A DNA stretch of 64,000 bases from Winogradskyella costae (GTDB lineage: Bacteria > Bacteroidota > Bacteroidia > Flavobacteriales > Flavobacteriaceae): positions 124,001 to 188,000 of the forward strand of contig NZ_JABFDK010000006.1 in the NCBI RefSeq assembly GCF_013403865.1, written 5' to 3'. Made by a program: the position numbers and the translations under genes. The notes beneath the pieces are model-generated. The model saw only the letters and a list, made by a program, of their open reading frames with translations. It was not told the DNA's origin and searched no databases. Shown piece by piece: positions 34,713 through 43,868 of this stretch. Each line of letters begins with the position of its first letter. Positions within the stretch are counted from its first letter, which is position 1.

Positions 34713-36077
34713 ATTTACGCAATACTAGACATAGAAACCACTGGTGGAAAGTTCAATGAAGAAGGAATTACAGAAATTGCAATCTACCAGTTTGACGGCC
34801 ATAAAGTAACAGATCAATTCATTTCATTAGTTAATCCGGAACGAGAGATTCAACCCTTTGTTGTTAATCTTACAGGTATTAATTCCAACATGCTTAAAAA
34901 TGCACCAAAGTTTTATGAGGTGGCCAAACGCATAGTTGAGATTACTGAAGATTGCATTATAGTCGCTCATAATTCTTCCTTTGACTATAGGATCCTTAAA
35001 ACTGAATTTAAACGTTTAGGCTTTCCATTTAAAAGAAAAACACTTTGTACTGTTGAGCTGTCTCAACAACTCATTCCCGATATGCCCTCGTACAGCTTAG
35101 GCAAACTAACGCGTGCCTTAGGAATTCCGATGAGCGATAGACATAGAGCTAATGGTGATGCTATGGCTACAGTAAAGCTATTTAAAATGTTACTCAACAA
35201 GGATCTAGACAAGGTTATAGTAAAGGATGCCATTAAGATTGAAAAAAAATCGAATATCGCACCCAATCTAAAAGATATCATAGAAGAATTGCCTTCAGAT
35301 ACTGGAGTGTATTACATTCACAATGTAAACGGCGAAATCATTTACATTGGTAAAAGTAATAATATTAGAAAGCGAATTATACAGCATTTCACAGGAACAA
35401 ATTCAAAGTCTAAAAAAATTCAAAGATTAGTTAGTACGGTCACTTATGAAAAAACAGGAAGTGAATTAGCTGCTTTATTAAAGGAAAGTGCTGAAATAAA
35501 AGCAAATAAACCTATTTTTAATAGAGCCCTACGACGTACTGTTTTTACACACGCCTTATACAGTTCTACCGACGACAATGGCTATGTCAATCTTTTTATC
35601 GATAAATCTAATAGAGAAGACACACCTATTACAACATTTAGTAATAGAGCTAGTGCTAAAAATTTTATGTTTAAAGCCGCAGAAGATTATAATTTGTGTC
35701 AAAAACTTACGGATTTGTACGACACTAAAACAAGTTGTTTTAAATATGAAGTAAAAGAATGTCACGGAGCCTGCATTAATGAAGAGCCTACCGTGACTTA
35801 TAATGAAAGAGTTCATTCGCTTATAGAAAAATACAGCTACGCTAATAAAAACATGCTTATCATTGATAAAGGTCGTGATATTGAAGAGAAAAGTGTGTTT
35901 TTAATTGAAAATGGTATTTTTAAAGGGATGGGATTTTTTGACTTAAACTATCAGATAAATAATAGATCTATATTGACGTCCCTTATAACTCCTATGGAAA
36001 ATAATAGGGATACAAAGCATATCATTCAGAGTTATATGAGAAGAAATAAAAGACTCAAAATTATTGATTTAAACTAA
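34713..36077 (+). CDS. DEDDh exonuclease fused to GIY-YIG nuclease domain (ATT start inferred)
   Basis: 454 residues if read from ATT 34713. The exonuclease (DnaQ/epsilon-type) part has motif I YAILDIETTG (D6, E8), D91 in HNSSFDYR, and H144 and D149 in DRHRANGDA: all five DEDDh residues. From about 198 a UvrC-like GIY-YIG domain follows (GVYYI ... IIYIGKSNNIRKRI ... ELAALLKESAEIKANKP). The frame is open from a TAA at 34698-34700, yet contains no ATG, GTG or TTG before ATG 34890; that start would remove motif I. So a rare ATT start, or a lost start codon, is likely. The Exo plus GIY-YIG pairing is known from bacterial DnaQ-like repair proteins. Confidence 0.85.
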   Translation: MYAILDIETTGGKFNEEGITEIAIYQFDGHKVTDQFISLVNPEREIQPFVVNLTGINSNMLKNAPKFYEVAKRIVEITEDCIIVAHNSSFDYRILKTEFKRLGFPFKRKTLCTVELSQQLIPDMPSYSLGKLTRALGIPMSDRHRANGDAMATVKLFKMLLNKDLDKVIVKDAIKIEKKSNIAPNLKDIIEELPSDTGVYYIHNVNGEIIYIGKSNNIRKRIIQHFTGTNSKSKKIQRLVSTVTYEKTGSELAALLKESAEIKANKPIFNRALRRTVFTHALYSSTDDNGYVNLFIDKSNREDTPITTFSNRASAKNFMFKAAEDYNLCQKLTDLYDTKTSCFKYEVKECHGACINEEPTVTYNERVHSLIEKYSYANKNMLIIDKGRDIEEKSVFLIENGIFKGMGFFDLNYQINNRSILTSLITPMENNRDTKHIIQSYMRRNKRLKIIDLN

Positions 36078-36082
36078 AATAT

Positions 36083-38029
36083 ATGATTTATAGATTTACA
36101 ATTGTAGCACTATTAATTACTTTTTTAGGTTTCTCACAAGATTATAATGTGGCGATGACCGTTACTAAAAGTGATTTAGAACTCAACTCTTATTCTAAAG
36201 ACTCTACAGCAAACGCCTTAGTTATATATGATTACGGAAATAGTTTTATAGATGAAGAAAGCTTTTGGTTAAGATTTCAAACCGAACAAAAGATTAAAAT
36301 TTTAAGAACAGAAGGCATTGATAGAGGCCAATTTGAGGTTCAACTTTACAAAGGAAAATCCTCTAAAGAAAAAATTGAAAATATAAAAGGCACAACCTAT
36401 AACTTAGAAAATGGTAAAATCGTAAAAACACATTTAACGAAAGCAGCCATTTTTTTAGAGGAAAACGAAAACTACACATTAGTTAAATTTGTTTTGCCTA
36501 ATGTAAAAGTAGGAAGTGTAATCACCGTAAGCTACGAAACACAGTCTCGATTTACAACTAAATATCAACCATGGTTTTTTCAAGGTAACGATCCTGTTTT
36601 ATACAGTGAATACAATACAAGTATTCCTGCTAATTATGAATACCATAAAAAACTTGTGGGCAACATTCCTTTGGACACGCATGATTTAAGTATAAAAAGA
36701 AATTGTTTAGTACTTGGATATGGAGCAAGCGCAGACTGTACTATTTCTAAATTCATCATGAAAAACATTCCTGCTTACAAACCTGAAGATTATACAACCA
36801 CTGCTCTAAATTATATTTCTAGAGTAGAATATGAGATGAGTGTTTTTAAGACGTTTGATGGTAAAATTGATGAAATGTCTAAAACATGGAAAGACGTTGA
36901 TAAAGAGCTAAAAATTGACTCCGATTTTGGCGGACAAATCAGTAAAAAAAGTCTCGTAAAAGGTATTTTACCCGATTCTATTTCTTCCATTTCTGATAAT
37001 CTTACAAAAGCAAAATCGATTTACAAGCATATTATTAATAACTATAAATGGAATGGGAAATTTGACCGCCATGATGTTTCTGTAAAAACACTGACCAAAG
37101 AAAAAGTAGGTAGCGCATTCGAAATGAATCTATTACTAGAGAACCTCTTGTCCAGTGAAGATATTAAGGTCTTTCCTATTTTAATGTCTACTAGAGGAAA
37201 TGGTTTAGCTACGAAAGTATATCCTGTACTCACGGACTTTAACTATGTAATAGTGAAAGCCATAATAGATGATGAAGTTTATTTTTTAGATGCCACAGAC
37301 CCTTACCTAGCCTATGGAGAATTACCCTTTAGAGCTTTAAATCAATATGGACGACTAATGGATTTTGAAGATGGTAGTTATTGGGAAGACATTACCGTTA
37401 AAGATTTTTCTATGCGAATACATCGTGTTGCGCTCTCTTCTTTAGAAGATGAACAATTAATTGGTAATATTCAAAGTACATTTAGAGGTTACCATTCTCA
37501 CAATCCTAAACAACGATACGACGAGAACCCAATTACTTATTTAGATAAAAAAATAAACAACCATACAGATATAACCATTGATAACCATGAAGTTATAAAT
37601 TTCAATACCTCTGAGTCAAGTTTTAATGAGCGAATGGATATTGTTCTTGAACCCGAATTTATTGGTAATAAAATATATTTGAATCCGTTTATCATTAAAT
37701 TTTTTGAAAAAAATCCTTTTCAACTTCAGGAAAGAACCTACCCTATCGATTTTGGTTATAAAGACATTTATAACTATAGTATGAAAATAAATCTTAATGA
37801 AAATTTAAAAGTTCTCGAAATTCCAAAGGCTGTTAATTATGCATTACCGAATCACTCTGGTAATCTTATATTTAATGCAGAGCTACAAAATAACGAGCTT
37901 ATACTTTATTTTAAAGTTACATTTAGCCTGCCAATTTATCCGGCTGAATATTATCCGTACTTAAAGTCGTTTATGGATAAAGTTGTCGAACTTCAAAACA
38001 ACACTGTTATTGTTTTAGAAAAACAATGA
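36083..38029 (+). CDS. Exported DUF3857/transglutaminase-like protein
   Basis: A 648-residue protein with signal MIYRFTIVALLITFLGFSQ. Residues 30-230 are DUF3857 (ALVIYDYGNSFIDEESFWLRFQTEQKIKILRTEGID), and 300-420 are a transglutaminase-like domain. In the latter the usual catalytic Cys is Ser (KEKVGSAFEMNLLLENLL) and the His position is not visible (FNYVIVKAII), while the Asp remains in YFLDATDP. It is therefore probably a non-catalytic binding or structural protein. The remainder is a DUF2569-like beta tail. It is six bases after the exonuclease fusion and 24 before the channel. Confidence 0.85.
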   Translation: MIYRFTIVALLITFLGFSQDYNVAMTVTKSDLELNSYSKDSTANALVIYDYGNSFIDEESFWLRFQTEQKIKILRTEGIDRGQFEVQLYKGKSSKEKIENIKGTTYNLENGKIVKTHLTKAAIFLEENENYTLVKFVLPNVKVGSVITVSYETQSRFTTKYQPWFFQGNDPVLYSEYNTSIPANYEYHKKLVGNIPLDTHDLSIKRNCLVLGYGASADCTISKFIMKNIPAYKPEDYTTTALNYISRVEYEMSVFKTFDGKIDEMSKTWKDVDKELKIDSDFGGQISKKSLVKGILPDSISSISDNLTKAKSIYKHIINNYKWNGKFDRHDVSVKTLTKEKVGSAFEMNLLLENLLSSEDIKVFPILMSTRGNGLATKVYPVLTDFNYVIVKAIIDDEVYFLDATDPYLAYGELPFRALNQYGRLMDFEDGSYWEDITVKDFSMRIHRVALSSLEDEQLIGNIQSTFRGYHSHNPKQRYDENPITYLDKKINNHTDITIDNHEVINFNTSESSFNERMDIVLEPEFIGNKIYLNPFIIKFFEKNPFQLQERTYPIDFGYKDIYNYSMKINLNENLKVLEIPKAVNYALPNHSGNLIFNAELQNNELILYFKVTFSLPIYPAEYYPYLKSFMDKVVELQNNTVIVLEKQ

Positions 38030-38053
38030 TTTAACTTTTCGTACATTTAGAAT

Positions 38054-38950
38054 ATGGAATCGAACAAGAAATATACCTGGAAATCGATACTTCACGAAGT
38101 TATCTATGAAGCGGATACCCCCTCTGGAAAGCTTTTTGACATATTATTGTTGGTATTTATTATGCTCAGTATCGTTTTGGTAATGTTAGAGAGTGTGGTG
38201 AGTATTGATAGAGAGTACCATAGACTTTTATATATTGGAGAATGGATTGTTACCATATTATTTTCTGTTGAATACATTTTAAGAATTGTTTCTGTAAAAA
38301 AGCCGCTAAAATATATTTTTAGTCCTTTCGGAATTATCGATTTCTTATCAACCATACCAATGTATTTATCGTTCTTCTTTGTGGGCTCCCAAGCATTGGT
38401 AACTCTAAGAGCTTTGCGATTGCTTAGGGTCTTTAGAATTTTAAAATTAGCACGATACCTAGGCGCTTCTAACCAACTCAAAGATTCGATAATTGCGAGT
38501 CGTGTAAAAATTATGGTCTTTTTATTTGCCGTTATGATCTCTTCGGTAATCTTTGGTACCATTATGTATTTAGTCGAAGGAGAAGCTAACGGTTTTGATA
38601 ATATTCCCAAAAGTGTGTATTGGTGTGTCGTTACACTTACAACTGTTGGCTTTGGAGATATAGCACCACAAACTGCACTAGGTCAATTAATCACAACATT
38701 TATAATGATATTAGGTTATGGCATTATCGCTGTACCCACAGGAATTGTATCCGCAGAGTATGTTAAAACTAGTCAAAAAGCTGATAAAGAAAATGAAGCT
38801 TTAGAGCAAAATAATAAGGCAGCAATTAAGCCAAAACAAGATAATATAACGATCGATCTCAACTCGCAACACTGCGATTACTGTAATGTTTCAAACCATA
38901 GAGACAATGCTGATTTTTGTTATAATTGCGGACACCCTCTTCATCATTAA
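38054..38950 (+). CDS. Voltage-gated-type K+ channel with C-terminal zinc ribbon
   Basis: A 298-residue six-helix channel. S1-S3 lie at about 27-50, 60-82 and 90-110; S4 is LRALRLLRVFRILK (R119, R122, R125, R128, K131); S5 is 152-175; the pore filter is TTVGFGD (TVGFGD at 197-202), a K+ type with F for Y; S6 is 210-235. At the C-terminus a zinc ribbon follows: C274 and C277 in HCDYCN, C289 and C292 in FCYNCGHP. This cytosolic metal-binding tail is not standard for bacterial Kv channels. In the same run as the DUF3857 gene and miaA. Confidence 0.9.
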   Translation: MESNKKYTWKSILHEVIYEADTPSGKLFDILLLVFIMLSIVLVMLESVVSIDREYHRLLYIGEWIVTILFSVEYILRIVSVKKPLKYIFSPFGIIDFLSTIPMYLSFFFVGSQALVTLRALRLLRVFRILKLARYLGASNQLKDSIIASRVKIMVFLFAVMISSVIFGTIMYLVEGEANGFDNIPKSVYWCVVTLTTVGFGDIAPQTALGQLITTFIMILGYGIIAVPTGIVSAEYVKTSQKADKENEALEQNNKAAIKPKQDNITIDLNSQHCDYCNVSNHRDNADFCYNCGHPLHH

Positions 38951-38965
38951 ATTACAGATATTGTA

Positions 38966-39883
38966 ATGTCTAAAAAGTTCCAAAACTATATAATTGCCAT
39001 TGTTGGTCCGACTGCCATTGGTAAAACCGCTTTAAGTATAAAACTAGCGCAACATTTTAATTCTGAAATTATATCTGCAGATTCTCGTCAATTCTTTAAG
39101 GAAATGGCTATCGGAACAGCTGTACCTTCCGATGAAGAACTAAAGGCTGCTTCACATCACTTTATTCAACATAAATCAGTTAAAGAACCTTTTAATGTTG
39201 GTGATTTTGAACGTGATGCCATTTCAAAAATTGAAGAATTACATCAAAACAACCCGACTGTGATTATTGTTGGAGGTTCTGGCCTTTATGTTAAAGCAGT
39301 AACTATGGGTTTAGATTATTTTCCTGATGTAGATCCTACTATTAGAACGACCCTAAATCTTCAATTAGAAAGTGAAGGCTTATTACCTTTACAAGAACAA
39401 TTGCAAAGTTTAGATCAGGAGGCTTACAACAGTATTGCGATAGATAATCCCAAACGTGTGATTAGAGCTTTAGAAATTTGTATCGGAACTGGTAAACCGT
39501 ATTCTTCCTTTCTAACTAACTCTGAAAAGGATAGAGGATTTAAAACCATTCAAATCGGACTTAATGCAGACCGTTCTATTATCTATGATAGAATTAATCA
39601 ACGTGTAGATATAATGATTGCAAACGGTCTATTAAAAGAAGCTAAAGCATTATTACCTTATAAAAGTCTCAATGCACTAAACACGGTGGGTTACAAAGAG
39701 TTGTTTGCTTATTTTGAGGGCGAATTCACTTTAGAATTTGCCATTTCTGAAATCAAAAAAAATACCAGACGTTTCGCAAAAAGACAACTCACGTGGTTCA
39801 GAAAAGACGAGTCCATTACTTGGTTTGATTATGAAACTGACGTTGAAGACATCTTAAACTACATACACACTCAAATTGAGTGA
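38966..39883 (+). CDS. miaA: tRNA dimethylallyltransferase
   Basis: A 305-residue enzyme that puts the dimethylallyl group on A37 of tRNAs reading UNN codons. The P-loop is GPTAIGKT (14-21); also SADSRQFFKEMAIGTA, DYFPDVDPT and QIGLNADRSIIYDRINQRVD. The residues NTRRFAKRQLTWFRKD form the conserved tRNA-contact helix. It begins 15 bases after the channel gene. A bidirectional terminator stands behind it. Confidence 0.96.
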   Translation: MSKKFQNYIIAIVGPTAIGKTALSIKLAQHFNSEIISADSRQFFKEMAIGTAVPSDEELKAASHHFIQHKSVKEPFNVGDFERDAISKIEELHQNNPTVIIVGGSGLYVKAVTMGLDYFPDVDPTIRTTLNLQLESEGLLPLQEQLQSLDQEAYNSIAIDNPKRVIRALEICIGTGKPYSSFLTNSEKDRGFKTIQIGLNADRSIIYDRINQRVDIMIANGLLKEAKALLPYKSLNALNTVGYKELFAYFEGEFTLEFAISEIKKNTRRFAKRQLTWFRKDESITWFDYETDVEDILNYIHTQIE

Positions 39884-39903
39884 TACACAAACTATATTAA
39901 AAC

Positions 39904-39935
39904 AAAACATCCAACTCAATGAGTTGGATGTTTTT
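39904..39935. terminator. Bidirectional intrinsic terminator
   Basis: AAAACATCCAACTC (39904-39917) pairs with GAGTTGGATGTTTTT (39921-39935) around AAT. It separates miaA (+) and the response-regulator gene (-), which converge. Confidence 0.88.
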
Positions 39936-39950
39936 ATATAAAGAACAAAC

Positions 39951-40658
39951 TTATTTATTATTAATTACTAATCTGAAGCCTTCACCATGAATATTCAAAA
40001 TCTCAACATTTGGATCTGGTTTTAAATATTTACGTAATTTTGCTATATATACATCCATACTTCTAGATGTAAAATAATTGTCATCCCTCCAAATTTTTGT
40101 TAATGCTAATTCTCTCGGCATTAAATCATTTTCATGTAATGCTAACAAACGTAATAATTCATTTTCTTTTGGTGATAGTTTAGATGGTTCACCTCCGTCA
40201 AACTTAAGGAAACGCAATTTAGAGTTTAAATCAAAACGACCAATCTTAAATTCGAATTGCTTACTATCTGCAACAGTATCTTTTGCCTTACGTTGCATTA
40301 TAGCTTTAATTTTCATCAATAAAACCTCACTATCAAAAGGCTTATTTAAATAATCATCTGCCCCTACTTTATAGCCTTTGAGTACATCCTCTTTCATGGC
40401 TTTCGCCGTTAAGAACACAATAGGCACATCTTCATTTTTTTCTCTAATCTCTTTGGCGAGTGTAAAACCATCTTTGTAAGGCATCATAACGTCTAAAATA
40501 CAAAGATCATAATCGTCCTTTTTGAACTTCTCAAAACCTTCCATACCATTTTTGGCATGTACTACGTCGTAATCGTTCATCATTAAATAATCTTTTAAAA
40601 CAGTTCCAAAATTTGGATCGTCTTCTACCAAAAGAATTTTTTTATTTTGCTCTTCCAT
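39951..40658 (-). CDS. rprY: Response regulator, OmpR/RprY type
   Basis: A 235-residue DNA-binding response regulator. The receiver domain has the acidic pair in LLVEDDPNFG, phospho-acceptor D56 in CILDVMMP, T84 and K106 in FLTAKAM and NKPFDSEVL. The winged-helix effector domain includes SPKENELLRLLALHENDLMPRE and SRSMDVYIAKLRKYL, followed by IHGEGFRLV. The gene lies 9 bases after its kinase. The resemblance of the pair to the Bacteroides RprX/RprY proteins is good in length and order; the regulon is unknown. It may control its own operon through the palindrome at 42271. Confidence 0.93.
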   Translation of the reverse strand: MEEQNKKILLVEDDPNFGTVLKDYLMMNDYDVVHAKNGMEGFEKFKKDDYDLCILDVMMPYKDGFTLAKEIREKNEDVPIVFLTAKAMKEDVLKGYKVGADDYLNKPFDSEVLLMKIKAIMQRKAKDTVADSKQFEFKIGRFDLNSKLRFLKFDGGEPSKLSPKENELLRLLALHENDLMPRELALTKIWRDDNYFTSRSMDVYIAKLRKYLKPDPNVEILNIHGEGFRLVINNK

Positions 40659-40667
40659 AATTCGTTT

Positions 40668-42236
40668 TTATGATATTAACGGCATCTTTATTATAAAAGT
40701 ACTGCCTTTTCCTTTTTCACTTTCTACTGATATATGACCCTGATGGTCTTCTACAATCTTTTTAACATATGCTAAACCTAATCCGTGTCCTTTTACATTG
40801 TGCACGTTTCCTGTATGTTCTCTATAAAACTTTTCGAACACTCGTTTTGCAACGGCTTTAGACATTCCGTTACCTTGGTCAGCTATTTTCACAATGATAT
40901 TGTTTCCTACATTTTCGGTATACACATCTATTTTTGGTGCATTGTCCGAATATTTAATAGCATTATCCAATACATTAACAATAACATTAGTAAAGTGTGT
41001 ATCGTTGGCCAAAACTGATGTTTGGTCTGCTTTTAAATGCGTTTTTACGTAACCCTTTCTATCTTCAACAATCAACTCTACGTGTGTAATAGCATCTTCG
41101 ACTAAGTCGTGTAAGTCTATACGTTCCTTACTAATATTAAGCTCATTTTTATCTAGCTTAGAAATACGCAATACATTTTCTACTTGTGCATGCATACGCT
41201 TATTCTCCTCTTTTATCATTCCTAAATAACGTAACACCTTTTCTTGGTCATTAATTATTTTAGGGTTTTTAATAGAGTCTAAAGCCAAATTAATAGTGGC
41301 AATTGGTGTTTTAAACTCATGCGTCATATTATTAATAAAATCCGTTTTTATCTGTGATATTTGACGTTGCCTTATTAACTGATATATAGCACTGGTATAA
41401 GCAATAATTATAATACCTGTAAATATTATTGAAAGAATAATCATCCAAAATATTGATGATATTAAATACTTCTTTCTTTCAGGAAAATCAATCCAAAGAT
41501 TGTAACTGCTTTCATTATTGTTATCTAAAAATATTTTAATGCCATGAGCATCTGGTGTCATTTCAAAATTTTGAGACTGTACTTTGGTTGCAAGATCATT
41601 ATCATAAATGGCAAATTCAAAATCTAAACTTACCCCTTCATCTTCTAATTCACGTCTTAAAAAAGTTTCAACCTGAGTTGCTGTAACACGATTATAAACC
41701 AATTTATCTTTTAATAAATCTTTAAAAGAATCTGAATAAAACTGCTTCTCAAAAGCATTTAAAGATGAATATTCTCTTATTCTAGTTTCTGGGTCTATTC
41801 GCCTTACACCATCTATAGTTGTAATATTATAAGTCTCGGTAATACGCTCACTATATAATTTACTGATACTAAAACTATCTGCATCGATCTCGTTAAACAA
41901 GGAAGGCACTTTAAAACGCTCTTCTAAAACCGTATTACGATGTACTATGGTCTTATCATTAACATCATCATCTTCTGCTATTAACAATTGTTTAATGATG
42001 GAAGAATCCATCTTATTCTCTTTGTTTAGATACGGTCCTATTTTATCGAAATAATTTCTAAGTTCATATTCCTCAATAGCTTTAGAAACATAACTTAGCG
42101 AACGCTTTACACTAAACGTAAAGTTTTTATCCTCATTAATTATACTGTTATTTATAAAAAATGACTGCACAAAAATAATTCCAATGAGAGATAAACTCAT
42201 TAAAACTATCAATAACACAAATAGCTTTTTGCTCAT
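40668..42236 (-). CDS. rprX: Sensor histidine kinase, RprX type
   Basis: A 522-residue membrane kinase. TM1 is about 5-27, TM2 about 259-281, and between them lies a 230-residue periplasmic sensor domain with no recognised fold. The phosphorylated His is H306 in NNMTHEFKTPIATI. The ATPase part has the N box NVLDNAIKYSDNAP, G box IADQGNGMSKA and HGLGLAYVKKIVEDHQG. It phosphorylates the regulator next to it. A TAAATTTG box lies just before the ATG (42241-42248). Confidence 0.93.
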   Translation of the reverse strand: MSKKLFVLLIVLMSLSLIGIIFVQSFFINNSIINEDKNFTFSVKRSLSYVSKAIEEYELRNYFDKIGPYLNKENKMDSSIIKQLLIAEDDDVNDKTIVHRNTVLEERFKVPSLFNEIDADSFSISKLYSERITETYNITTIDGVRRIDPETRIREYSSLNAFEKQFYSDSFKDLLKDKLVYNRVTATQVETFLRRELEDEGVSLDFEFAIYDNDLATKVQSQNFEMTPDAHGIKIFLDNNNESSYNLWIDFPERKKYLISSIFWMIILSIIFTGIIIIAYTSAIYQLIRQRQISQIKTDFINNMTHEFKTPIATINLALDSIKNPKIINDQEKVLRYLGMIKEENKRMHAQVENVLRISKLDKNELNISKERIDLHDLVEDAITHVELIVEDRKGYVKTHLKADQTSVLANDTHFTNVIVNVLDNAIKYSDNAPKIDVYTENVGNNIIVKIADQGNGMSKAVAKRVFEKFYREHTGNVHNVKGHGLGLAYVKKIVEDHQGHISVESEKGKGSTFIIKMPLIS

Positions 42237-42240
42237 CAGT

Positions 42241-42248
42241 CAAATTTA
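42241..42248 (-). promoter_or_regulatory. Candidate -7 element for rprX-rprY
   Basis: TAAATTTG, minus strand, ends 4 bases before the rprX ATG. It matches TAnnTTTG but would make a leaderless transcript, and there is no TTG at 19 bases. Weak. Confidence 0.3.
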
Positions 42249-42270
42249 ACATTTTAACATTTAGTATAAA

Positions 42271-42285
42271 TTAGGTTTAACCTAA
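42271..42285. promoter_or_regulatory. Perfect 15-bp palindrome before rprX
   Basis: TTAGGTT-T-AACCTAA. The symmetrical half-sites in the 72-base gap between coaE and rprX suggest a regulator-binding site. Confidence 0.4.
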
Positions 42286-42308
42286 CGTTAACAAATGAAA
42301 GTAGATAA

Positions 42309-42896
42309 TTAACGTTTTAGTATTTTAAGTAGCATATTATGAATATTTAGCGCTTGCTTCTTAGCTTCTTGCAGGTTATTATTAACAATAACAAAGTCAG
42401 ATTTTGCTATTTTGTCTTCATCAGACCATTGATTTTTCATAATAGCCTTAACTTTTTCTTTTGAAACATTGTCTCGTTTCATAACGCGTTGCGTTCTTAG
42501 ATCTTCGTCTGCAACAACTGTTATTATATAATTGTATTGGTTTTGTAAATTGTTTTCAAAAATAATGGCTACTTCCTTTATAACGTATTCCGCATCTTGA
42601 TTATTAAGCCACTGTTTAAAATGCGCTCCAACTTTAGGATGCACTACAGCATTCATTTTAGAGAGTAGAGTTTTATCATTAAAAATTTTTGAAGCCAAAT
42701 AGGGTCTATTCAATGTGCCATTGACATACGCCTCTTCCCCAAACAATTTTATCAGCTTTCGCTGAATGATTTTTGAATTGTTCATTAGTTTTTTTGCTTC
42801 ATCATCGGCAATATATACAGGGACACCGAATGATTTAAAATATTCTAATATAGTGGATTTACCACTCCCAATTCCGCCTGTTAATCCTACTATCAT
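42309..42896 (-). CDS. coaE: Dephospho-CoA kinase
   Basis: A 195-residue kinase that adds the 3' phosphate in the last step of CoA synthesis. The P-loop is GLTGGIGSGKST (4-15), followed by the DDEAKKLM stretch, and VVADEDLRTQRVMKRDN in the lid region. Of usual length. It starts two bases after the ybbR-like gene, with which it is very likely translated together. The gene for the other CoA steps, coaBC, lies at 53347. Confidence 0.95.
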   Translation of the reverse strand: MIVGLTGGIGSGKSTILEYFKSFGVPVYIADDEAKKLMNNSKIIQRKLIKLFGEEAYVNGTLNRPYLASKIFNDKTLLSKMNAVVHPKVGAHFKQWLNNQDAEYVIKEVAIIFENNLQNQYNYIITVVADEDLRTQRVMKRDNVSKEKVKAIMKNQWSDEDKIAKSDFVIVNNNLQEAKKQALNIHNMLLKILKR

Positions 42897-42898
42897 AA

Positions 42899-43861
42899 CT
42901 AGAGTTCAATAAAATCTATTTGTTTTTGCTTTATATTGACATGTTTTATAAAACTTGGCTGCTTTACCACTTTTGGTATTAAAAAAGTTTGATTGTCTTC
43001 TAATTCAGCATAATTACATTCCACTTTAAAGTCTAAAGCTTTTATGGCGTCATAATTTTCTAAATCTACATAATATGAAAGCGTAACAGTTTTAGGAAAA
43101 TAATTAATTACAATAGTTTTTGGCTGATTAGTAATTACAATTGGCACCTCTATTATGCCTTCGGTAAACCGTGTAACATTACCGGACACCTCTAATGTTT
43201 TTGGAAACACTTCCACATGTTGGTAATCAGAAACATCTAACCTCACAATATGTTGAATATCACTTTTTATATCATTTAATACCAACTCTTCTGTAGTAAT
43301 AGCCTTTATTTTATTCACCTCTTCTAACGGCCCAACAACTTTTACGCTGTCTATGTTAAAACGAAATTCACCTTTTAAATCGTAACCAATAGCATAATTA
43401 ATGGTTTTTTTAAATGTAACAGGAACAATCTTTGAAGCTCTTTTTGAGTACGCGATTAAGAGTGTATCAGGCATCAAAGAAATGACCTCATAAGCACTAC
43501 CTAATTGACTCTCAATAAGATATTTATGCTTTACAACATCGAACACAAAATTGTTAGACTTTAAAGTCACATCACTTTTTGCATTGATATCTAACGTCTT
43601 AGAGTTGTTAAATATAAAAGGCATTAAGGAAAATCCTTTTGCTTCTACGTAGGCGTTAATATAGTTCGCAGAATCGTTCTTTACGAGTATCTCATCAGCA
43701 ACATTAACTAAATTTACTTTTAATTCTATAGTTTGCTTATAGTCGTTCGATAATTTAGAGAAAATTAAAAATACAAATGCAACTACGAAAAACAGCGTAA
43801 ACAGTTTAACGTTTTTCTTTTTTAAATGGTGCAATATATTTTCGTTCTTTTTTGAAGCCAT
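42899..43861 (-). CDS. YbbR/CdaR-like domain protein
   Basis: A 320-residue protein with one N-terminal membrane anchor (residues 17-34, VKLFTLFFVVAFVFLIFSKL) and YbbR-like beta repeats outside, visible at VPVTFKKTINYAIGYDLKGEFRFNIDSVKVVG and VPIVITNQPKTIVIN. In Firmicutes YbbR (CdaR) regulates the c-di-AMP cyclase CdaA; in Bacteroidota the gene sits next to coaE, and its role is not known. No cdaA is seen here. It starts eight bases after the glycosyltransferase gene. Confidence 0.88.
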   Translation of the reverse strand: MASKKNENILHHLKKKNVKLFTLFFVVAFVFLIFSKLSNDYKQTIELKVNLVNVADEILVKNDSANYINAYVEAKGFSLMPFIFNNSKTLDINAKSDVTLKSNNFVFDVVKHKYLIESQLGSAYEVISLMPDTLLIAYSKRASKIVPVTFKKTINYAIGYDLKGEFRFNIDSVKVVGPLEEVNKIKAITTEELVLNDIKSDIQHIVRLDVSDYQHVEVFPKTLEVSGNVTRFTEGIIEVPIVITNQPKTIVINYFPKTVTLSYYVDLENYDAIKALDFKVECNYAELEDNQTFLIPKVVKQPSFIKHVNIKQKQIDFIEL

Positions 43862-43868
43862 TTTGAAT

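Noticed and set aside
38104-38610. 168-codon minus-strand ORF opposite the K+ channel gene
   Set aside because: The channel frame contains a clear S1-S6, S4 charges and TVGFGD; the antisense ORF is only a shadow of its codon pattern.
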